Part shown: piece after piece, positions 16,816-25,578 of the stretch
Numbering within the stretch: the first letter of the stretch is position 1
How the letters are laid out: each line of letters starts with the position of its first letter
Assembly (NCBI RefSeq): GCF_000632225.1
Contig: NZ_JFYV01000022.1
Coordinates: 1-54,526 of the forward strand
Reading direction: 5' to 3'
Length of the DNA stretch: 54,526 nucleotides
From: Sphingomonas sp. RIT328
GTDB lineage: Bacteria; Pseudomonadota; Alphaproteobacteria; Sphingomonadales; Sphingomonadaceae
Position numbers and translations under genes: made by a program
Notes under the pieces: generated by a model
Told to the model about the DNA's origin: nothing
The model's input: the letters and a program-made list of their open reading frames with translations, nothing else
The model's database searches: none

Positions 16816-18137
16816 GCGCGCGGGTCACGCTGGCCGGCGCCCTGGTCGTCGCGCTCGCCGCGTGCAACGACGGCGGGCATAAGTTCGATCGCAACAGTCA
16901 GATCGGCCCCAATCCGGTGCTGCCCGCGCCGAAGCAATATCTCGTGCCGCCGATCCACGTCGCCGAAGTCGTCGGCTGGCACGGCAGCGAGATGCCGACC
17001 GCCGCGCCCGGCATGCGCGTGCAGGCGATGGCGCGGAACCTCAACCATCCGCGCAATATGCTGGCCTTGCCCAATGGCGACGTGCTCGTCGTCGAATCGC
17101 AGGGCCCCAATCTCGATCCGATCACCCGACCCAAGAACCCGATCGTCTCCTGGGTGCAGAAGCGCGCCACGGGGCAGAGCGGCGCCAAGCCGAGCGGGCC
17201 GACCAATCAGATCACGCTATTGCGCGACGCCGATGGCGATGGCGTGCCCGAGTTGCGCACCGTGCTGCTCGCCAAGCTCAACTCGCCGTTCGGCGTGGTC
17301 TTCGCCGACAATCATCTCTACGTCGCCGCGACCGACGCGGTGTTGCGCTATCCCTTCACGCTCGGCCAGACGCGGATCACCGCCGCGCCGACGCGGCTGA
17401 CCGAACTGCCCGGCGGGCCGATCGATCATCACTGGACCAAGAGCCTGACGCTCAGCCCCGACGGCCGCCTGCTCTATGCGACGGTCGGATCGAACAGCAA
17501 TATCACCGAGAACGGCATGGAGGCGGAGAAGAACCGTGCCGCGGTATGGGAGATTGATCGTGCCTCCGGCCGGGCGCGCGTCTTCGCGGGCGGCTTGCGC
17601 AATCCCAACAGCCCCAATTTCTACCCCGGCACCAACACCTTGTGGGTCGTCGCCAACGAGCGCGACGAACTCGGCCCGAACCTCGTGCCCGATTATCTGA
17701 CCTCGGTGCGCGACGGCGGCTTCTATGGCTGGCCCTACAGCTATTACGGCCAGCATATCGATCCGCGCGTGATGCCGCAGCGGCCGGATCTCGTCGCGCG
17801 GGCGATCCCGCCCGATTACGCGCTGAGCAGCCATGTCGCTGCGTTGGGGCTGACCTTCTACACGGGCACCAGCCTGCCGGCGCGCTATCGCGGCGGGGCG
17901 CTGATCGGCGAACACGGCAGCTGGGATCGCGACGAGCTCAACGGCTATAAGGTCGTCTTCGTCCCCTTCGCCAATGCCCGGCCGAGCGGCAAGACGCAGG
18001 ATTTCCTGTCGGGCTTCCTGTCGCCCGACGGCAAGCAGGTGCGCGGCCGGCCGGTCGGCGTCGGTATCGATCGCACCGGCGCGGTGCTCGTCGCCGACGA
18101 TGCCGGCAACGTGCTGTGGCGGGTGTCGGCCGGCTAA
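16812..18137 (+). CDS. PQQ-type sorbosone/glucose dehydrogenase lipoprotein
   Basis: A 441-residue lipoprotein: VSARVTLAGALVVALAAC carries a lipobox ending at a cysteine near residue 18. The mature part is a six-bladed propeller of the soluble glucose/L-sorbosone dehydrogenase family, with LNHPRNMLALPNGDVLVVE near the start, KSLTLSPDGRLLYATVGS, and GWPYSYYGQ later. Such enzymes oxidise sugars with pyrroloquinoline quinone in the periplasm. The GTG start at 16812 overlaps the stop of the DUF2231 gene. The 3' end overlaps the convergent HAD gene by four bases (18134-18137). The substrate cannot be told from sequence. Confidence 0.86.
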   Translation: MSARVTLAGALVVALAACNDGGHKFDRNSQIGPNPVLPAPKQYLVPPIHVAEVVGWHGSEMPTAAPGMRVQAMARNLNHPRNMLALPNGDVLVVESQGPNLDPITRPKNPIVSWVQKRATGQSGAKPSGPTNQITLLRDADGDGVPELRTVLLAKLNSPFGVVFADNHLYVAATDAVLRYPFTLGQTRITAAPTRLTELPGGPIDHHWTKSLTLSPDGRLLYATVGSNSNITENGMEAEKNRAAVWEIDRASGRARVFAGGLRNPNSPNFYPGTNTLWVVANERDELGPNLVPDYLTSVRDGGFYGWPYSYYGQHIDPRVMPQRPDLVARAIPPDYALSSHVAALGLTFYTGTSLPARYRGGALIGEHGSWDRDELNGYKVVFVPFANARPSGKTQDFLSGFLSPDGKQVRGRPVGVGIDRTGAVLVADDAGNVLWRVSAG

Positions 18138-18799
18138 CCGGCGGCGATGGTCAGACCGTCTGCCTCGGTGGCGACGGTCAGGCCGCGGTAATCGGAGATT
18201 GCGGGATGCGCCGTGCCGATCGGGTGCGTGTGCGTCGCGGTGATCGCGATCGCCGCGGCACCGGCGGCATCGGCGGCGGTGAGGCCGGCGATCGTATCCT
18301 CGAACACCAGGCAGTCCGCCACGTCGACCCCGAGCCGCTCGGCGCCGAGCCGGAAGCAGGCGGGATCGGGTTTGCCGTGGACGACGTCTTCCGACGTGAC
18401 GAGCACCGGCGGGACCGGGATGCCGGCGGCGGCGAGCCGCGCCTCGGCGAGCGGCCGCGACGCGGAGGTGACGATCGCCCAGCGCTCCGCCGGCAGTGCG
18501 GCGAGGAACGCCGCCGCGCCGGGGATCGCCGTGACGCCGCTGGTGTCCTCGATCTCGCGCGCGGTGATCGCCGCCGCCTCCTTCTCGGGATCGGCGACGC
18601 CGAGCCGCCGCATCGTCTCGATCGTCCGCACGCCGTGCAGGATCGACAGCACGTGATGCGGATCGATGCCATGACCCTGCGCCCATTCGCTCCAGGCGCG
18701 ATTGGCCGATTCGATGCTGGTGATCAGCGTGCCGTCCATGTCGAACAGGAAGGCGGCGAAGCGGCGGCCGGGATAGGGCGTCGGGGCGGGATCGGTCAT
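18134..18799 (-). CDS. HAD-family sugar-phosphate phosphatase
   Basis: A 221-residue HAD subfamily I hydrolase. Motif I is FLFDMDGTLI, motif II the serine in WAIVTSASRPLA, motif III the lysine in HGKPDPACF, motif IV FEDTIAGL. The cap region and the DMDGTL(I/L)TS form resemble sugar-phosphate and glycerol-3-phosphate phosphatases. The ATG at 18799 is chosen; upstream in-frame sequence has no motif. It is convergent with the dehydrogenase gene and shares a four-base stop overlap. The exact substrate is uncertain. Confidence 0.88.
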   Translation of the reverse strand: MTDPAPTPYPGRRFAAFLFDMDGTLITSIESANRAWSEWAQGHGIDPHHVLSILHGVRTIETMRRLGVADPEKEAAAITAREIEDTSGVTAIPGAAAFLAALPAERWAIVTSASRPLAEARLAAAGIPVPPVLVTSEDVVHGKPDPACFRLGAERLGVDVADCLVFEDTIAGLTAADAAGAAAIAITATHTHPIGTAHPAISDYRGLTVATEADGLTIAAG

Positions 18800-18876
18800 G
18801 CGCCGCACCCGTAAGGATAAGCGCCGGCCGTGCAACCTATGTAGCGCGGCGGCGATCGCCTGCGTATAGGCGCGCG

Positions 18877-19467
18877 ATGTCCAGCCACACCCGCCTCCGC
18901 CCGCTCCTTTCCGCCGCGATCCTGCCGATGCTGGCGATCGCCCTTCCCGCCAGCGGCGCGACCGTGCGCAAGCGCGCCCCCGCGCCCGCCGCGCCCAACA
19001 ATGCGATCATCCCGCTGCCGCTCAACCCGATCGTCCCCGCCGGCCAGCGGCTGTGCAGCGCGACGACGCCGACCGGCCTCGGCTATACGGTCCTGCGCGC
19101 CGGCAGCGGCACGATGCCCGCCAAGAGCGACGTCGTGCTGATCAATTACGTCGGCTACCTCAAGGCGACCGGCGCGGTGTTCGACCAGAACATGCGCGCG
19201 CCGCTGCCGGTCGACGGCGTCATCCCCGGTTTCTCGCAGGGGTTGCAGATGATGGCGCGCAATGCCGTCGTCCGCTTCTGCATCCCCGCGACGCTCGGCT
19301 ATGGCGCGCAGGCCTCCGGGCCGATCCCGGCGAACAGCGACCTCGTCTTCCAGGTCGAGTTGCTCGACTATAAGACCGCCGCCGAAGTCGAGCAGATGCG
19401 CGCCGAACCGCCGGCCGCCGCCGCCGCCGCCCCCGCCCCGCAGCCGGCGACGCCGCCCAAGCCTTGA
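18877..19467 (+). CDS. Exported FKBP-type peptidyl-prolyl isomerase
   Basis: A 196-residue protein with a signal peptide (LLSAAILPMLAIALPASGA). Residues 70-165 form an FKBP domain: DVVLINYVGYLKATGAVFDQN, VIPGFSQGLQMM and ATLGYGAQASGPIPANSDLVFQVELL carry the expected active-site aromatics and the GYG turn. It should help folding of periplasmic proteins. The C-terminal 30 residues are low-complexity Ala/Pro. A SRPBCC gene follows after about 50 bases. Confidence 0.9.
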   Translation: MSSHTRLRPLLSAAILPMLAIALPASGATVRKRAPAPAAPNNAIIPLPLNPIVPAGQRLCSATTPTGLGYTVLRAGSGTMPAKSDVVLINYVGYLKATGAVFDQNMRAPLPVDGVIPGFSQGLQMMARNAVVRFCIPATLGYGAQASGPIPANSDLVFQVELLDYKTAAEVEQMRAEPPAAAAAAPAPQPATPPKP

Positions 19468-19520
19468 CGCGCCACGTGCTTGTGCTTTGATCTCTCCCGG
19501 ATAAGCGAGGAGAGAAAGCG

Positions 19521-19973
19521 ATGACGCAGGCGCCCACGGACCGCAGCTTCGTCGTCGAGCAACGGGTCGCTGCGCCGCCCGCGCAGGTGTTCGCGGCCTG
19601 GGCGCGGCCCGAGCTGTTCCGGCGCTGGTGGCTGCCCGAAACGTCCGGGCTGACGCTGGCCGACCTTGAGATGCGGGTCGAGACCGGCGGCCACTACCGG
19701 CTGGCGATCGTGCCGCCGGGGCGCCGCGAGCCGATGGTCTTCCACGGCCGCTATGTCGAGGTGATCGACGCCCGGCGCATCGTCTGGACCAACGAGGAAG
19801 AGGCGGACGGCGCGGTCACCACCGTCACCTTCGCCGAGCAGGACGGCGCCACCCGCGTCACCGTCACCGAAGTCTATCCGACCGCCGCCGCACGCGACGC
19901 CGCGGTCGCGGAGGGCAGCACGAGCGGCTGGCCGGAGCAATTGCGCCAGCTCGACACGCTCGTCACCGGGTAA
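19521..19973 (+). CDS. SRPBCC (AHSA1-type) domain protein
   Basis: A 150-residue START-like protein. FAAWARPELFRRWWLPE and VFHGRYVEVIDARRIVWT match the Aha1/AHSA1 subfamily of hydrophobic-ligand-binding SRPBCC proteins. A strong AGGAGAG ribosome binding site precedes the ATG at 19521. Members act as stress-response or small-molecule-binding proteins and none of the neighbours fixes the ligand. It is convergent with the VIT-family gene, 14 bases between stops. Confidence 0.85.
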   Translation: MTQAPTDRSFVVEQRVAAPPAQVFAAWARPELFRRWWLPETSGLTLADLEMRVETGGHYRLAIVPPGRREPMVFHGRYVEVIDARRIVWTNEEEADGAVTTVTFAEQDGATRVTVTEVYPTAAARDAAVAEGSTSGWPEQLRQLDTLVTG

Positions 19974-19987
19974 GCCGCCCCGCGCGC

Positions 19988-20686
19988 CTAGACCGCCGTA
20001 CCCAGCGCCCGGCCGATCGCGCCGGTGACGCCCATCGCGATCAGCCCCCAGAAGACGACGCGGAGCATCGCCGGGCCGACCCGCGCGCCGCCGACCCGCG
20101 CGCCGATCGCGCCGAGGATCGCCAGCATCACCAGCGCGCAGGACGACACCGCGATACCCGTGACGGCACGCGGCACGAACGTAGCGACGAGCATTGGCAG
20201 GATCGCGCCGGCAAAGAAGGCCGCCGCCGAGGACAGCGCCGCCTGGATCGGACGGGCGGCCAGTTCGTCGGAGATGCCGAGTTCGTCGCGCCGGTGCGCG
20301 CCGAGCGCATCATGCGCCATCATCTGTGTCGCCACCTCGAACGCGACATCGGGGGTGACGCCGCGCCCCTCGTAGATCGCGGCGAGTTCGGCACGCTCCT
20401 GCTCGGGTGCGCGGGCGAGTTCGAGCCGCTCGCGGGCGAGGTCGGCCTGTTCGGTATCGGCCTGCGAGCTGACCGAGACATATTCGCCCGCCGCCATCGA
20501 CAGCGCGCCGCCCACCAGAGCGGCGGTGCCGGCGAGCAGCACGCCGCCATGCGTCGCACCCGGCGCGGCGGCGACGCCGACCAGCAGGCTCGATACCGAG
20601 ATGATGCCGTCATTGGCCCCCAGCACCGCCGCCCGTAGCCAGCCGGTGCGATGGACCAGATGATGTTCGGCGACCGGCTCGGACAT
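19988..20686 (-). CDS. VIT-family iron/manganese transporter
   Basis: A 232-residue membrane protein with the VIT1/CCC1 signature WLRAAVLGANDGIISVSSLLVGVAAA in the first helix, GGALSMAAGEYVSVSSQ in the second, and a cytosolic acidic helical arm (TEQADLARERLELAR through IYEGRGV) that binds metal in this family. Five transmembrane helices are visible. It should export or sequester iron or manganese. The ATG at 20686 has an AAGGGG site. It lies 54 bases past the end of an exported Dps on the same strand, which fits a joint role in metal handling. Confidence 0.92.
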   Translation of the reverse strand: MSEPVAEHHLVHRTGWLRAAVLGANDGIISVSSLLVGVAAAPGATHGGVLLAGTAALVGGALSMAAGEYVSVSSQADTEQADLARERLELARAPEQERAELAAIYEGRGVTPDVAFEVATQMMAHDALGAHRRDELGISDELAARPIQAALSSAAAFFAGAILPMLVATFVPRAVTGIAVSSCALVMLAILGAIGARVGGARVGPAMLRVVFWGLIAMGVTGAIGRALGTAV

Positions 20687-20740
20687 CGCATTCCCCTTCA
20701 AGGCGTTAGTCGCCCGTGCCAGCGCCTTTGTCGAGCCCGC

Positions 20741-21388
20741 TCAGCCGCCGGCGCCGGGCATCATGATCGGGCGGCCCGCGTTGAGGTCGGCGCCCGTGTT
20801 GGGATCGGTCGGGGTCGGCTGGATCATCGCACGCATCTGCCACTGATATTTGTCGATGGCATGCTGCACCTCCTGCAACAGATTGGAGGTGGTCGGGTCC
20901 TTGTCCTCGGTCGCCTTGATGCCCTGGCCGATCTCGGTGCTGGTGGTGAGGTAATAGCGCGCGAACCAGCCGATCACCTGGGCGTCGTCGGTGAAGCCGC
21001 CGGGATATTCGGGAATGCGGCTGGTGCGGACGATGGTATTGGCGCGCCCGTCCGACGAAGCGCCGATCGCGAGCAGCCGTTCGGCGACCTCGTCGGCATA
21101 TTTGCCGACGCCCTCATAATGATCCTGAAGCAGTTCGTGCAGCGGATAGTAGAGCGTGCCCGAGACGTTCCAATGCGCCTGCTTGGTCTGAAGCTGAAGC
21201 TGCTGAAGCTCGGTCAGCGTCTGTTGCAGCGCCTGGATCGAGGCGCGCTGGTCGGCGCCCTGCGGGCCGCCGTGCGGCCGGTCGCTGAGGCTGTTGGTCG
21301 GAAAGCCGCCTGTCGCACCCTGCTGGGCGATGGCAGGGCTGGCGATCGCGGTGGCGAACAGTGTCGCGGCGAGGAGGGTATAGCGCAT
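20741..21388 (-). CDS. Dps-family ferritin-like protein with a signal peptide
   Basis: A 215-residue protein. The first 21 residues (MRYTLLAATLFATAIASPAIA) are a typical Sec signal peptide ending in AIA-Q. The rest is a Dps four-helix bundle: TKQAHWNVSGTLYYPLHELLQDHYEGVGKYADEVAERLLAIG holds the ferroxidase histidine, the LHELL aspartate/histidine and the YADE-AER motif. Most Dps proteins are cytoplasmic, so a mature periplasmic form would be unusual. It follows a response regulator/histidine kinase pair and precedes a VIT transporter on the same strand. An AAAGGAC site lies before the ATG. Confidence 0.9.
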   Translation of the reverse strand: MRYTLLAATLFATAIASPAIAQQGATGGFPTNSLSDRPHGGPQGADQRASIQALQQTLTELQQLQLQTKQAHWNVSGTLYYPLHELLQDHYEGVGKYADEVAERLLAIGASSDGRANTIVRTSRIPEYPGGFTDDAQVIGWFARYYLTTSTEIGQGIKATEDKDPTTSNLLQEVQHAIDKYQWQMRAMIQPTPTDPNTGADLNAGRPIMMPGAGG

Positions 21389-21482
21389 CGTCGTCCTTTC
21401 GTTGTCCGCCCGGGTCGCCGGGCGCAGCGGGGTTGATGCGGATCAAACGGACGTCGCGCGGCGCGGTTGTCTAAATTCGTGT

Positions 21483-22847
21483 TCAGTCTCGACGCAGCGG
21501 CATGACCAGCAGCACGGCGCTGCCCTGTTCGGCGAAACGCAGGCTCAGCCCGTGCATGTCGGCGATCGCCTTGACCAGGCTGAGCCCCAGCCCCGCGCCC
21601 TGGCAATCGTGCCGGCCCCGGTAGAAGCGCTGGGTCACCAAGTCGCGCTCCGCGGCGGGAATCCCCGCCCCCTCGTCGGCGACGCTGACGGTGATCGCGG
21701 CGGCGCTGCGCTCGACCGTCAGCGTGACGCGGCCGCCGGCGGGACCGAATTTGATCGCATTGTCGAGCAGGTTGGACAGCGCCTCGATCAACAGGCTGGC
21801 ATCGCCCTCGATCGGCGCGGCCGTGTCGATCCGGCAGACGAGGTCGATGCCGCGATCCTCCGCGGTCGGCCGATAGAGGTCACAGGCATCGGCGGCGACG
21901 CGGGCGAGATCGACCGGCGCGAAGCGGCTGCGGCGGGCATGATCCTCCAGCTCGCGGATGCGCAGCAGCGCGGCGACGATGCCGAGCAGCTGGTCGATCT
22001 CGGTCAGCGCCGCCTCGGCGACCGTCTGGAAATCCGCCGGCGCGCGCGCCTCGCGCATGCCGCGTTCGACGCGCGCCCGCAGCCGGGTGAGCGGCGTGCG
22101 CAATTGATGCGCGATATCGTCGCCGACGCCGCGCACGTCGGCGACCAGCACCTGCAAGCGATCGAGCATCGCATTGATATGCTCAGCGAGCAGGCCGAAG
22201 CTGTCGGGGCGGCGCTCCACCGGCAAACGTTCGTGGAGGCCGCCCGCGACGATCCGCGCGGTCAGCGCGCGCACGGTATCGACCTGCCGCGCGGCGCGGC
22301 GTCCGGCGACGAGCCCGAAGCCGAGCGCCAGCACGAGCGCCGGCAGCAGACCGAGCAGCATCGCCCGCCCGGCAAGGTGCAGCGCCTCCTCGGCATTGTC
22401 GAGGTCGAAGCCGGTGAGCAGCCGCTCGCCACCCGGCAGCGGACAGACCGAAAGTCGGGCGACGTCGCTGGTCTTGCCGGGCAGCTCGGTCGGCGCCACC
22501 GCGGTGGTGACGATGCGCGCCCGGCCGGGCGGCAGATCGGGCAAACGCGCGACATTGCCGTCGATCAACCGGCCGGACGCGTCGAACAGGCCGAGGAAGC
22601 GTTCGCGATGGATGTCGCGGGTGAGCATCTCGCGCACCTCCTCGCGGCGTTCGGCGGCGGGGGTCTTTGCAAAGAAGCGGCAGTCGCCGGCGAGCGCCTG
22701 GTCGATCGCATGCGCGTGACTGGCGTTGACCAGCGCCCAGACGATCGCCGCGGTGACCAGCGACTGGACGACGAGCAGCGCGGCGATCGCCCCGCCCCAG
22801 CGCAGCGTTGCACGGGTGCGCGGATCAGCCCGCATGATCGAAGACAT
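21483..22847 (-). CDS. Two-component sensor histidine kinase
   Basis: A 454-residue inner-membrane kinase. Transmembrane helices lie near residues 16-40 and about 160-180 with a periplasmic sensor between them, followed by a HAMP segment. The phospho-accepting histidine is in DDIAHQLRTPLTRLRARVE, and the ATPase has NLLDNAIKFGPAG, DEGAGIP and GAGLGLSLVKAIADMHG. Its start at 22847 overlaps the end of the response-regulator gene; an ATG at 22835 is an alternative. The ligand is unknown. The downstream Dps and VIT genes suggest metal or oxidative cues, by inference only. Confidence 0.92.
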   Translation of the reverse strand: MSSIMRADPRTRATLRWGGAIAALLVVQSLVTAAIVWALVNASHAHAIDQALAGDCRFFAKTPAAERREEVREMLTRDIHRERFLGLFDASGRLIDGNVARLPDLPPGRARIVTTAVAPTELPGKTSDVARLSVCPLPGGERLLTGFDLDNAEEALHLAGRAMLLGLLPALVLALGFGLVAGRRAARQVDTVRALTARIVAGGLHERLPVERRPDSFGLLAEHINAMLDRLQVLVADVRGVGDDIAHQLRTPLTRLRARVERGMREARAPADFQTVAEAALTEIDQLLGIVAALLRIRELEDHARRSRFAPVDLARVAADACDLYRPTAEDRGIDLVCRIDTAAPIEGDASLLIEALSNLLDNAIKFGPAGGRVTLTVERSAAAITVSVADEGAGIPAAERDLVTQRFYRGRHDCQGAGLGLSLVKAIADMHGLSLRFAEQGSAVLLVMPLRRD

Positions 22848-23502
22848 AGCCGCGGCCGCGCACGTTGCGGATCAGCTGCGGTTCGCCGGCGACATCGACC
22901 TTGCGGCGCAACCGGCCGATATGGACGTCGACGACGTTGCTGTTGGGTTCGAACGTATAACCCCAGACGTCCTGCAACAGCATCGATCGCGTGACGATTT
23001 GCCCCGGCCGGCGGACGAGATAGTCGAGCAGCTTCATCTCGCGCGGCAGCAGTTCGAGCGGGCGGCCGGCCCGCGTCGCGGTGCCGGCGAGCAGATCGAG
23101 ATCGAGCGGCCCGACGATCAGCCGTGTGTCGCGCGTCTCGTTGGGGCGGCGCAGCAGCGCCTCGACGCGTGCGACCAGCTCGACCAGCGCGAACGGCTTG
23201 GGGAGATAATCGTCGCCGCCGGCGCGCAGCCCGCGGACGCGATCGTCGAGGCTGCCGAGCGCGCTCAGCACCAGCGCCGGGGTGCGGCAGCCGTCGCCGC
23301 GCAGCCGCGCGATCAGGTCGAGTCCCTCGCCGTCGGGCAATTGCCGGTCGACGATCAGCAGGTCGACGCCCGGTGCCTGCGCGCAGGCCAGCGCCGCCGC
23401 GATCGTCAGGTGATGGGTCAGCCGATGCCCTGCCGCGACGAGTTCGAGGGCGATCTCGTTGGCGGTGCCCGCGTCGTCCTCGATGAGCAGGATATGCGCC
23501 AC
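22825..23502 (-). CDS. OmpR/PhoB-type response regulator
   Basis: A 225-residue regulator: receiver domain with IEDD, LLIVDRQLPDGEG (the phosphorylated aspartate) and YLPKPFALVEL, then a winged-helix DNA-binding domain ending QLIRNVRGRGYVFDHAG. The most likely start is GTG at 23502 (VAHILLIEDD). Its 3' end overlaps the kinase gene by 23 bases, so the two are an operon. Together they form an OmpR-type two-component pair. Confidence 0.93.
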   Translation of the reverse strand: MAHILLIEDDAGTANEIALELVAAGHRLTHHLTIAAALACAQAPGVDLLIVDRQLPDGEGLDLIARLRGDGCRTPALVLSALGSLDDRVRGLRAGGDDYLPKPFALVELVARVEALLRRPNETRDTRLIVGPLDLDLLAGTATRAGRPLELLPREMKLLDYLVRRPGQIVTRSMLLQDVWGYTFEPNSNVVDVHIGRLRRKVDVAGEPQLIRNVRGRGYVFDHAG

Positions 23503-23549
23503 CGCTTCTGATCGCCCGCGCGCCGCATCTGCGTCAAATGAAATGCAAT

Positions 23550-24467
23550 TCAGAGTTTGAGCGCGGTGGCGGCGGGCAGTTCGGCGGCGAGCGCGTCGAT
23601 CGCCAGCCGCAGCCGCAGCGGCAGGCGCGGTGCCTGCGGCCATAAGGCATGGCTGGTGAAGCTGTGCGCCGGCAGCGCGTCCAGCACCGTCGCCAGTCGC
23701 CCCGCGGCGACATCGTCGCGGATAAGCCAGCAGGGCAGCCAGGCGAGGCCGTGGCCGGCGACCGCGGCGTCGCGGATCGTGCCGAGATCGTCGAAGCGCA
23801 TCCGGCTCGGCGGCACGATCTCGCGCGGCGCGGCGCCCGGCTGCGGGAACAGCCACGACCGGATCCGCCCCGGCCGGCCGTAGAGCATTGCGCGGTGCCG
23901 GGCGAGGTCGTCGAGCGTCGCCGGCCTGCCCGCCTCCGCGAGATAGCCGGGAGCGGCACAGACGCGCATATGCTGCGTCGCCACGCGCCGCCCGGCGAGC
24001 CCCGGCCAGTCGCGCAACGGGCCGTTGCGGAGGACGAGGTCGAAGCCGTCCTCGATCACGTCGACGAGCCGGTCGTTGAAATTGCAGTCGATCTCCAGCC
24101 GCGGGTGCGCCTCCACCAGCCGGATCAGGATCGGGGCGACGCATTGCCGCCCGAACAAGACCGGCATCGATACGCGCAGCCGCCCCGCCACCTCGCAGCG
24201 CTCCGACTGCAATGCCGCGGTCGCCGCCTTGAGCTCGTCGAGCGCGCGGCGGCAATGATCGAAGAACGCCTGCCCGTCCTCGGTCAGCGTCAGCCGCCGC
24301 GTGGTCCGGTGGAACAGCCGCACGCCGAGCCGCCGTTCGAGCCGGGCGACCGACCGGCCGATCGCCGACCGGGTGAGGTTGAGCGTCGCCGCGGCGGCGC
24401 TGAACCCGCCCGCTTCGACCGCGGCGACGAACACCGGCACCTCCGCCAACACATCTGCCCGCTTCAT
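23550..24467 (-). CDS. LysR-family transcriptional regulator
   Basis: A 305-residue LTTR. The helix-turn-helix is in VFVAAVEAGGFSAAAATLNLTRSAIGRSVARLERRLGVRLFHRTTR, then LTLTEDG and a substrate-binding fold with PSRMRFDDLGTIRDAAVAGHGLAWLP. The ATG at 24467 gives the standard N-terminus. It is divergent from an MDR-type dehydrogenase (94-base gap), the usual layout for a LysR controlling its neighbour. A GATC-N7-GATC dyad at 24521-24535 lies in the gap and could be part of its site. Confidence 0.92.
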   Translation of the reverse strand: MKRADVLAEVPVFVAAVEAGGFSAAAATLNLTRSAIGRSVARLERRLGVRLFHRTTRRLTLTEDGQAFFDHCRRALDELKAATAALQSERCEVAGRLRVSMPVLFGRQCVAPILIRLVEAHPRLEIDCNFNDRLVDVIEDGFDLVLRNGPLRDWPGLAGRRVATQHMRVCAAPGYLAEAGRPATLDDLARHRAMLYGRPGRIRSWLFPQPGAAPREIVPPSRMRFDDLGTIRDAAVAGHGLAWLPCWLIRDDVAAGRLATVLDALPAHSFTSHALWPQAPRLPLRLRLAIDALAAELPAATALKL

Positions 24468-24561
24468 TGTCGCGTCCCATGCACCAAAGCCGGTCCCGAC
24501 TATCGCCACCGGGGCGTGACGATCAACGCTAGATCGGCCCGGTCTGGACGAAAGGAGACGC

Positions 24562-25578
24562 ATGATGACGATGACGCGTTGGGAGATGACCGACTATGGC
24601 CGCGCCAATCTGCGGCTGGCGCGCGTGCCGCGGCCCGAGCCGCGCGCGGGTGAGGTACTGGTCAAGGTCGCGGCGGTGGCGCTCAACTATCGCGACAAAT
24701 TGGTGATCGACAACGGATTGGGGACGCACTTGCCGTTCCCGTTCACGCCGGGGTCCGATCTTGCCGGCACGGTGGTCGCGACCGGCGCGGGGGCGACGCG
24801 CTTCGCTGTCGGCGAGCGGGTGATATCGGTCTTCTTCCCCGGCTGGATCGACGGCAGCTATGCGGGCAGCGCCGCGAACCCGCCGGGCGCTGCGCTCGGC
24901 GGCAATTACCCCGGTGTGCTCGCCGAATATGTCGCCATGCCCGAGGACTGGTTCGTCGCCGCGCCGCACAGCCTCGATCCCGTCGCGGCGAGTACGCTGA
25001 CCTGCGCCGGACTGACCGCATGGTTCGCTCTGGTCGAACAGGGTCGCCTCAAGGCGGGGGCGAGCGTCTTGGTCCAGGGGACCGGCGGCGTCGCGCTGTT
25101 CGGCCTGCAGATCGCCAAGGCGCATGGCGCGACCGTCTTCGTCACGTCGGGCGACGCGGCAAAGCGCGAACGGGCCGCGGCGCTCGGCGCGGATCATGCG
25201 ATCGCCCGCGATGGCTGGGTCGAGACGGTGCATCGCCTCACCGCGGATCGCGGCGTCGATCATATCCTCGACATCGTCGGCGGCGCGCATCTGGCGCGGT
25301 CGCTCGAGGCGGTGGCGGTGCAGGGACGGATTGCGCTGATCGGGGTGATCGACGGCGTCGAGCTGCCCGGCGCAGCGCGGCATCTGATGCTCAAGAACGC
25401 GGTCGTGCAGGGCATCCGCGTCGGCCACCGGCGCGCGCTCGACGATCTGGTACGCGCGATCGACGCCAATGCCATCCAGCCGGTGATCGACCGCCGCTAT
25501 GCCTTCGACGCGCTGCCGGCTGCGCTCGACCATCTCGATCGCGGCGCGTTCGGGAAGATCGTGGTGACGCTCGACTGA
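24562..25578 (+). CDS. MDR-superfamily NAD(P)-dependent dehydrogenase, zinc-independent type
   Basis: A 338-residue medium-chain dehydrogenase. The N-terminal domain has VAAVALNYRDKLVIDNG and FTPGSDLAGTVVATG; the Rossmann fold has VLVQGTGGVALFGLQIAKAHGATV. The catalytic cysteine and the four structural-zinc cysteines of zinc ADHs are absent, and NYRDK is the pattern of quinone-oxidoreductase-like, zinc-free members. It probably reduces a quinone or enone with NAD(P)H. It is divergent from a LysR gene, which likely regulates it. Confidence 0.88.
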   Translation: MMTMTRWEMTDYGRANLRLARVPRPEPRAGEVLVKVAAVALNYRDKLVIDNGLGTHLPFPFTPGSDLAGTVVATGAGATRFAVGERVISVFFPGWIDGSYAGSAANPPGAALGGNYPGVLAEYVAMPEDWFVAAPHSLDPVAASTLTCAGLTAWFALVEQGRLKAGASVLVQGTGGVALFGLQIAKAHGATVFVTSGDAAKRERAAALGADHAIARDGWVETVHRLTADRGVDHILDIVGGAHLARSLEAVAVQGRIALIGVIDGVELPGAARHLMLKNAVVQGIRVGHRRALDDLVRAIDANAIQPVIDRRYAFDALPAALDHLDRGAFGKIVVTLD

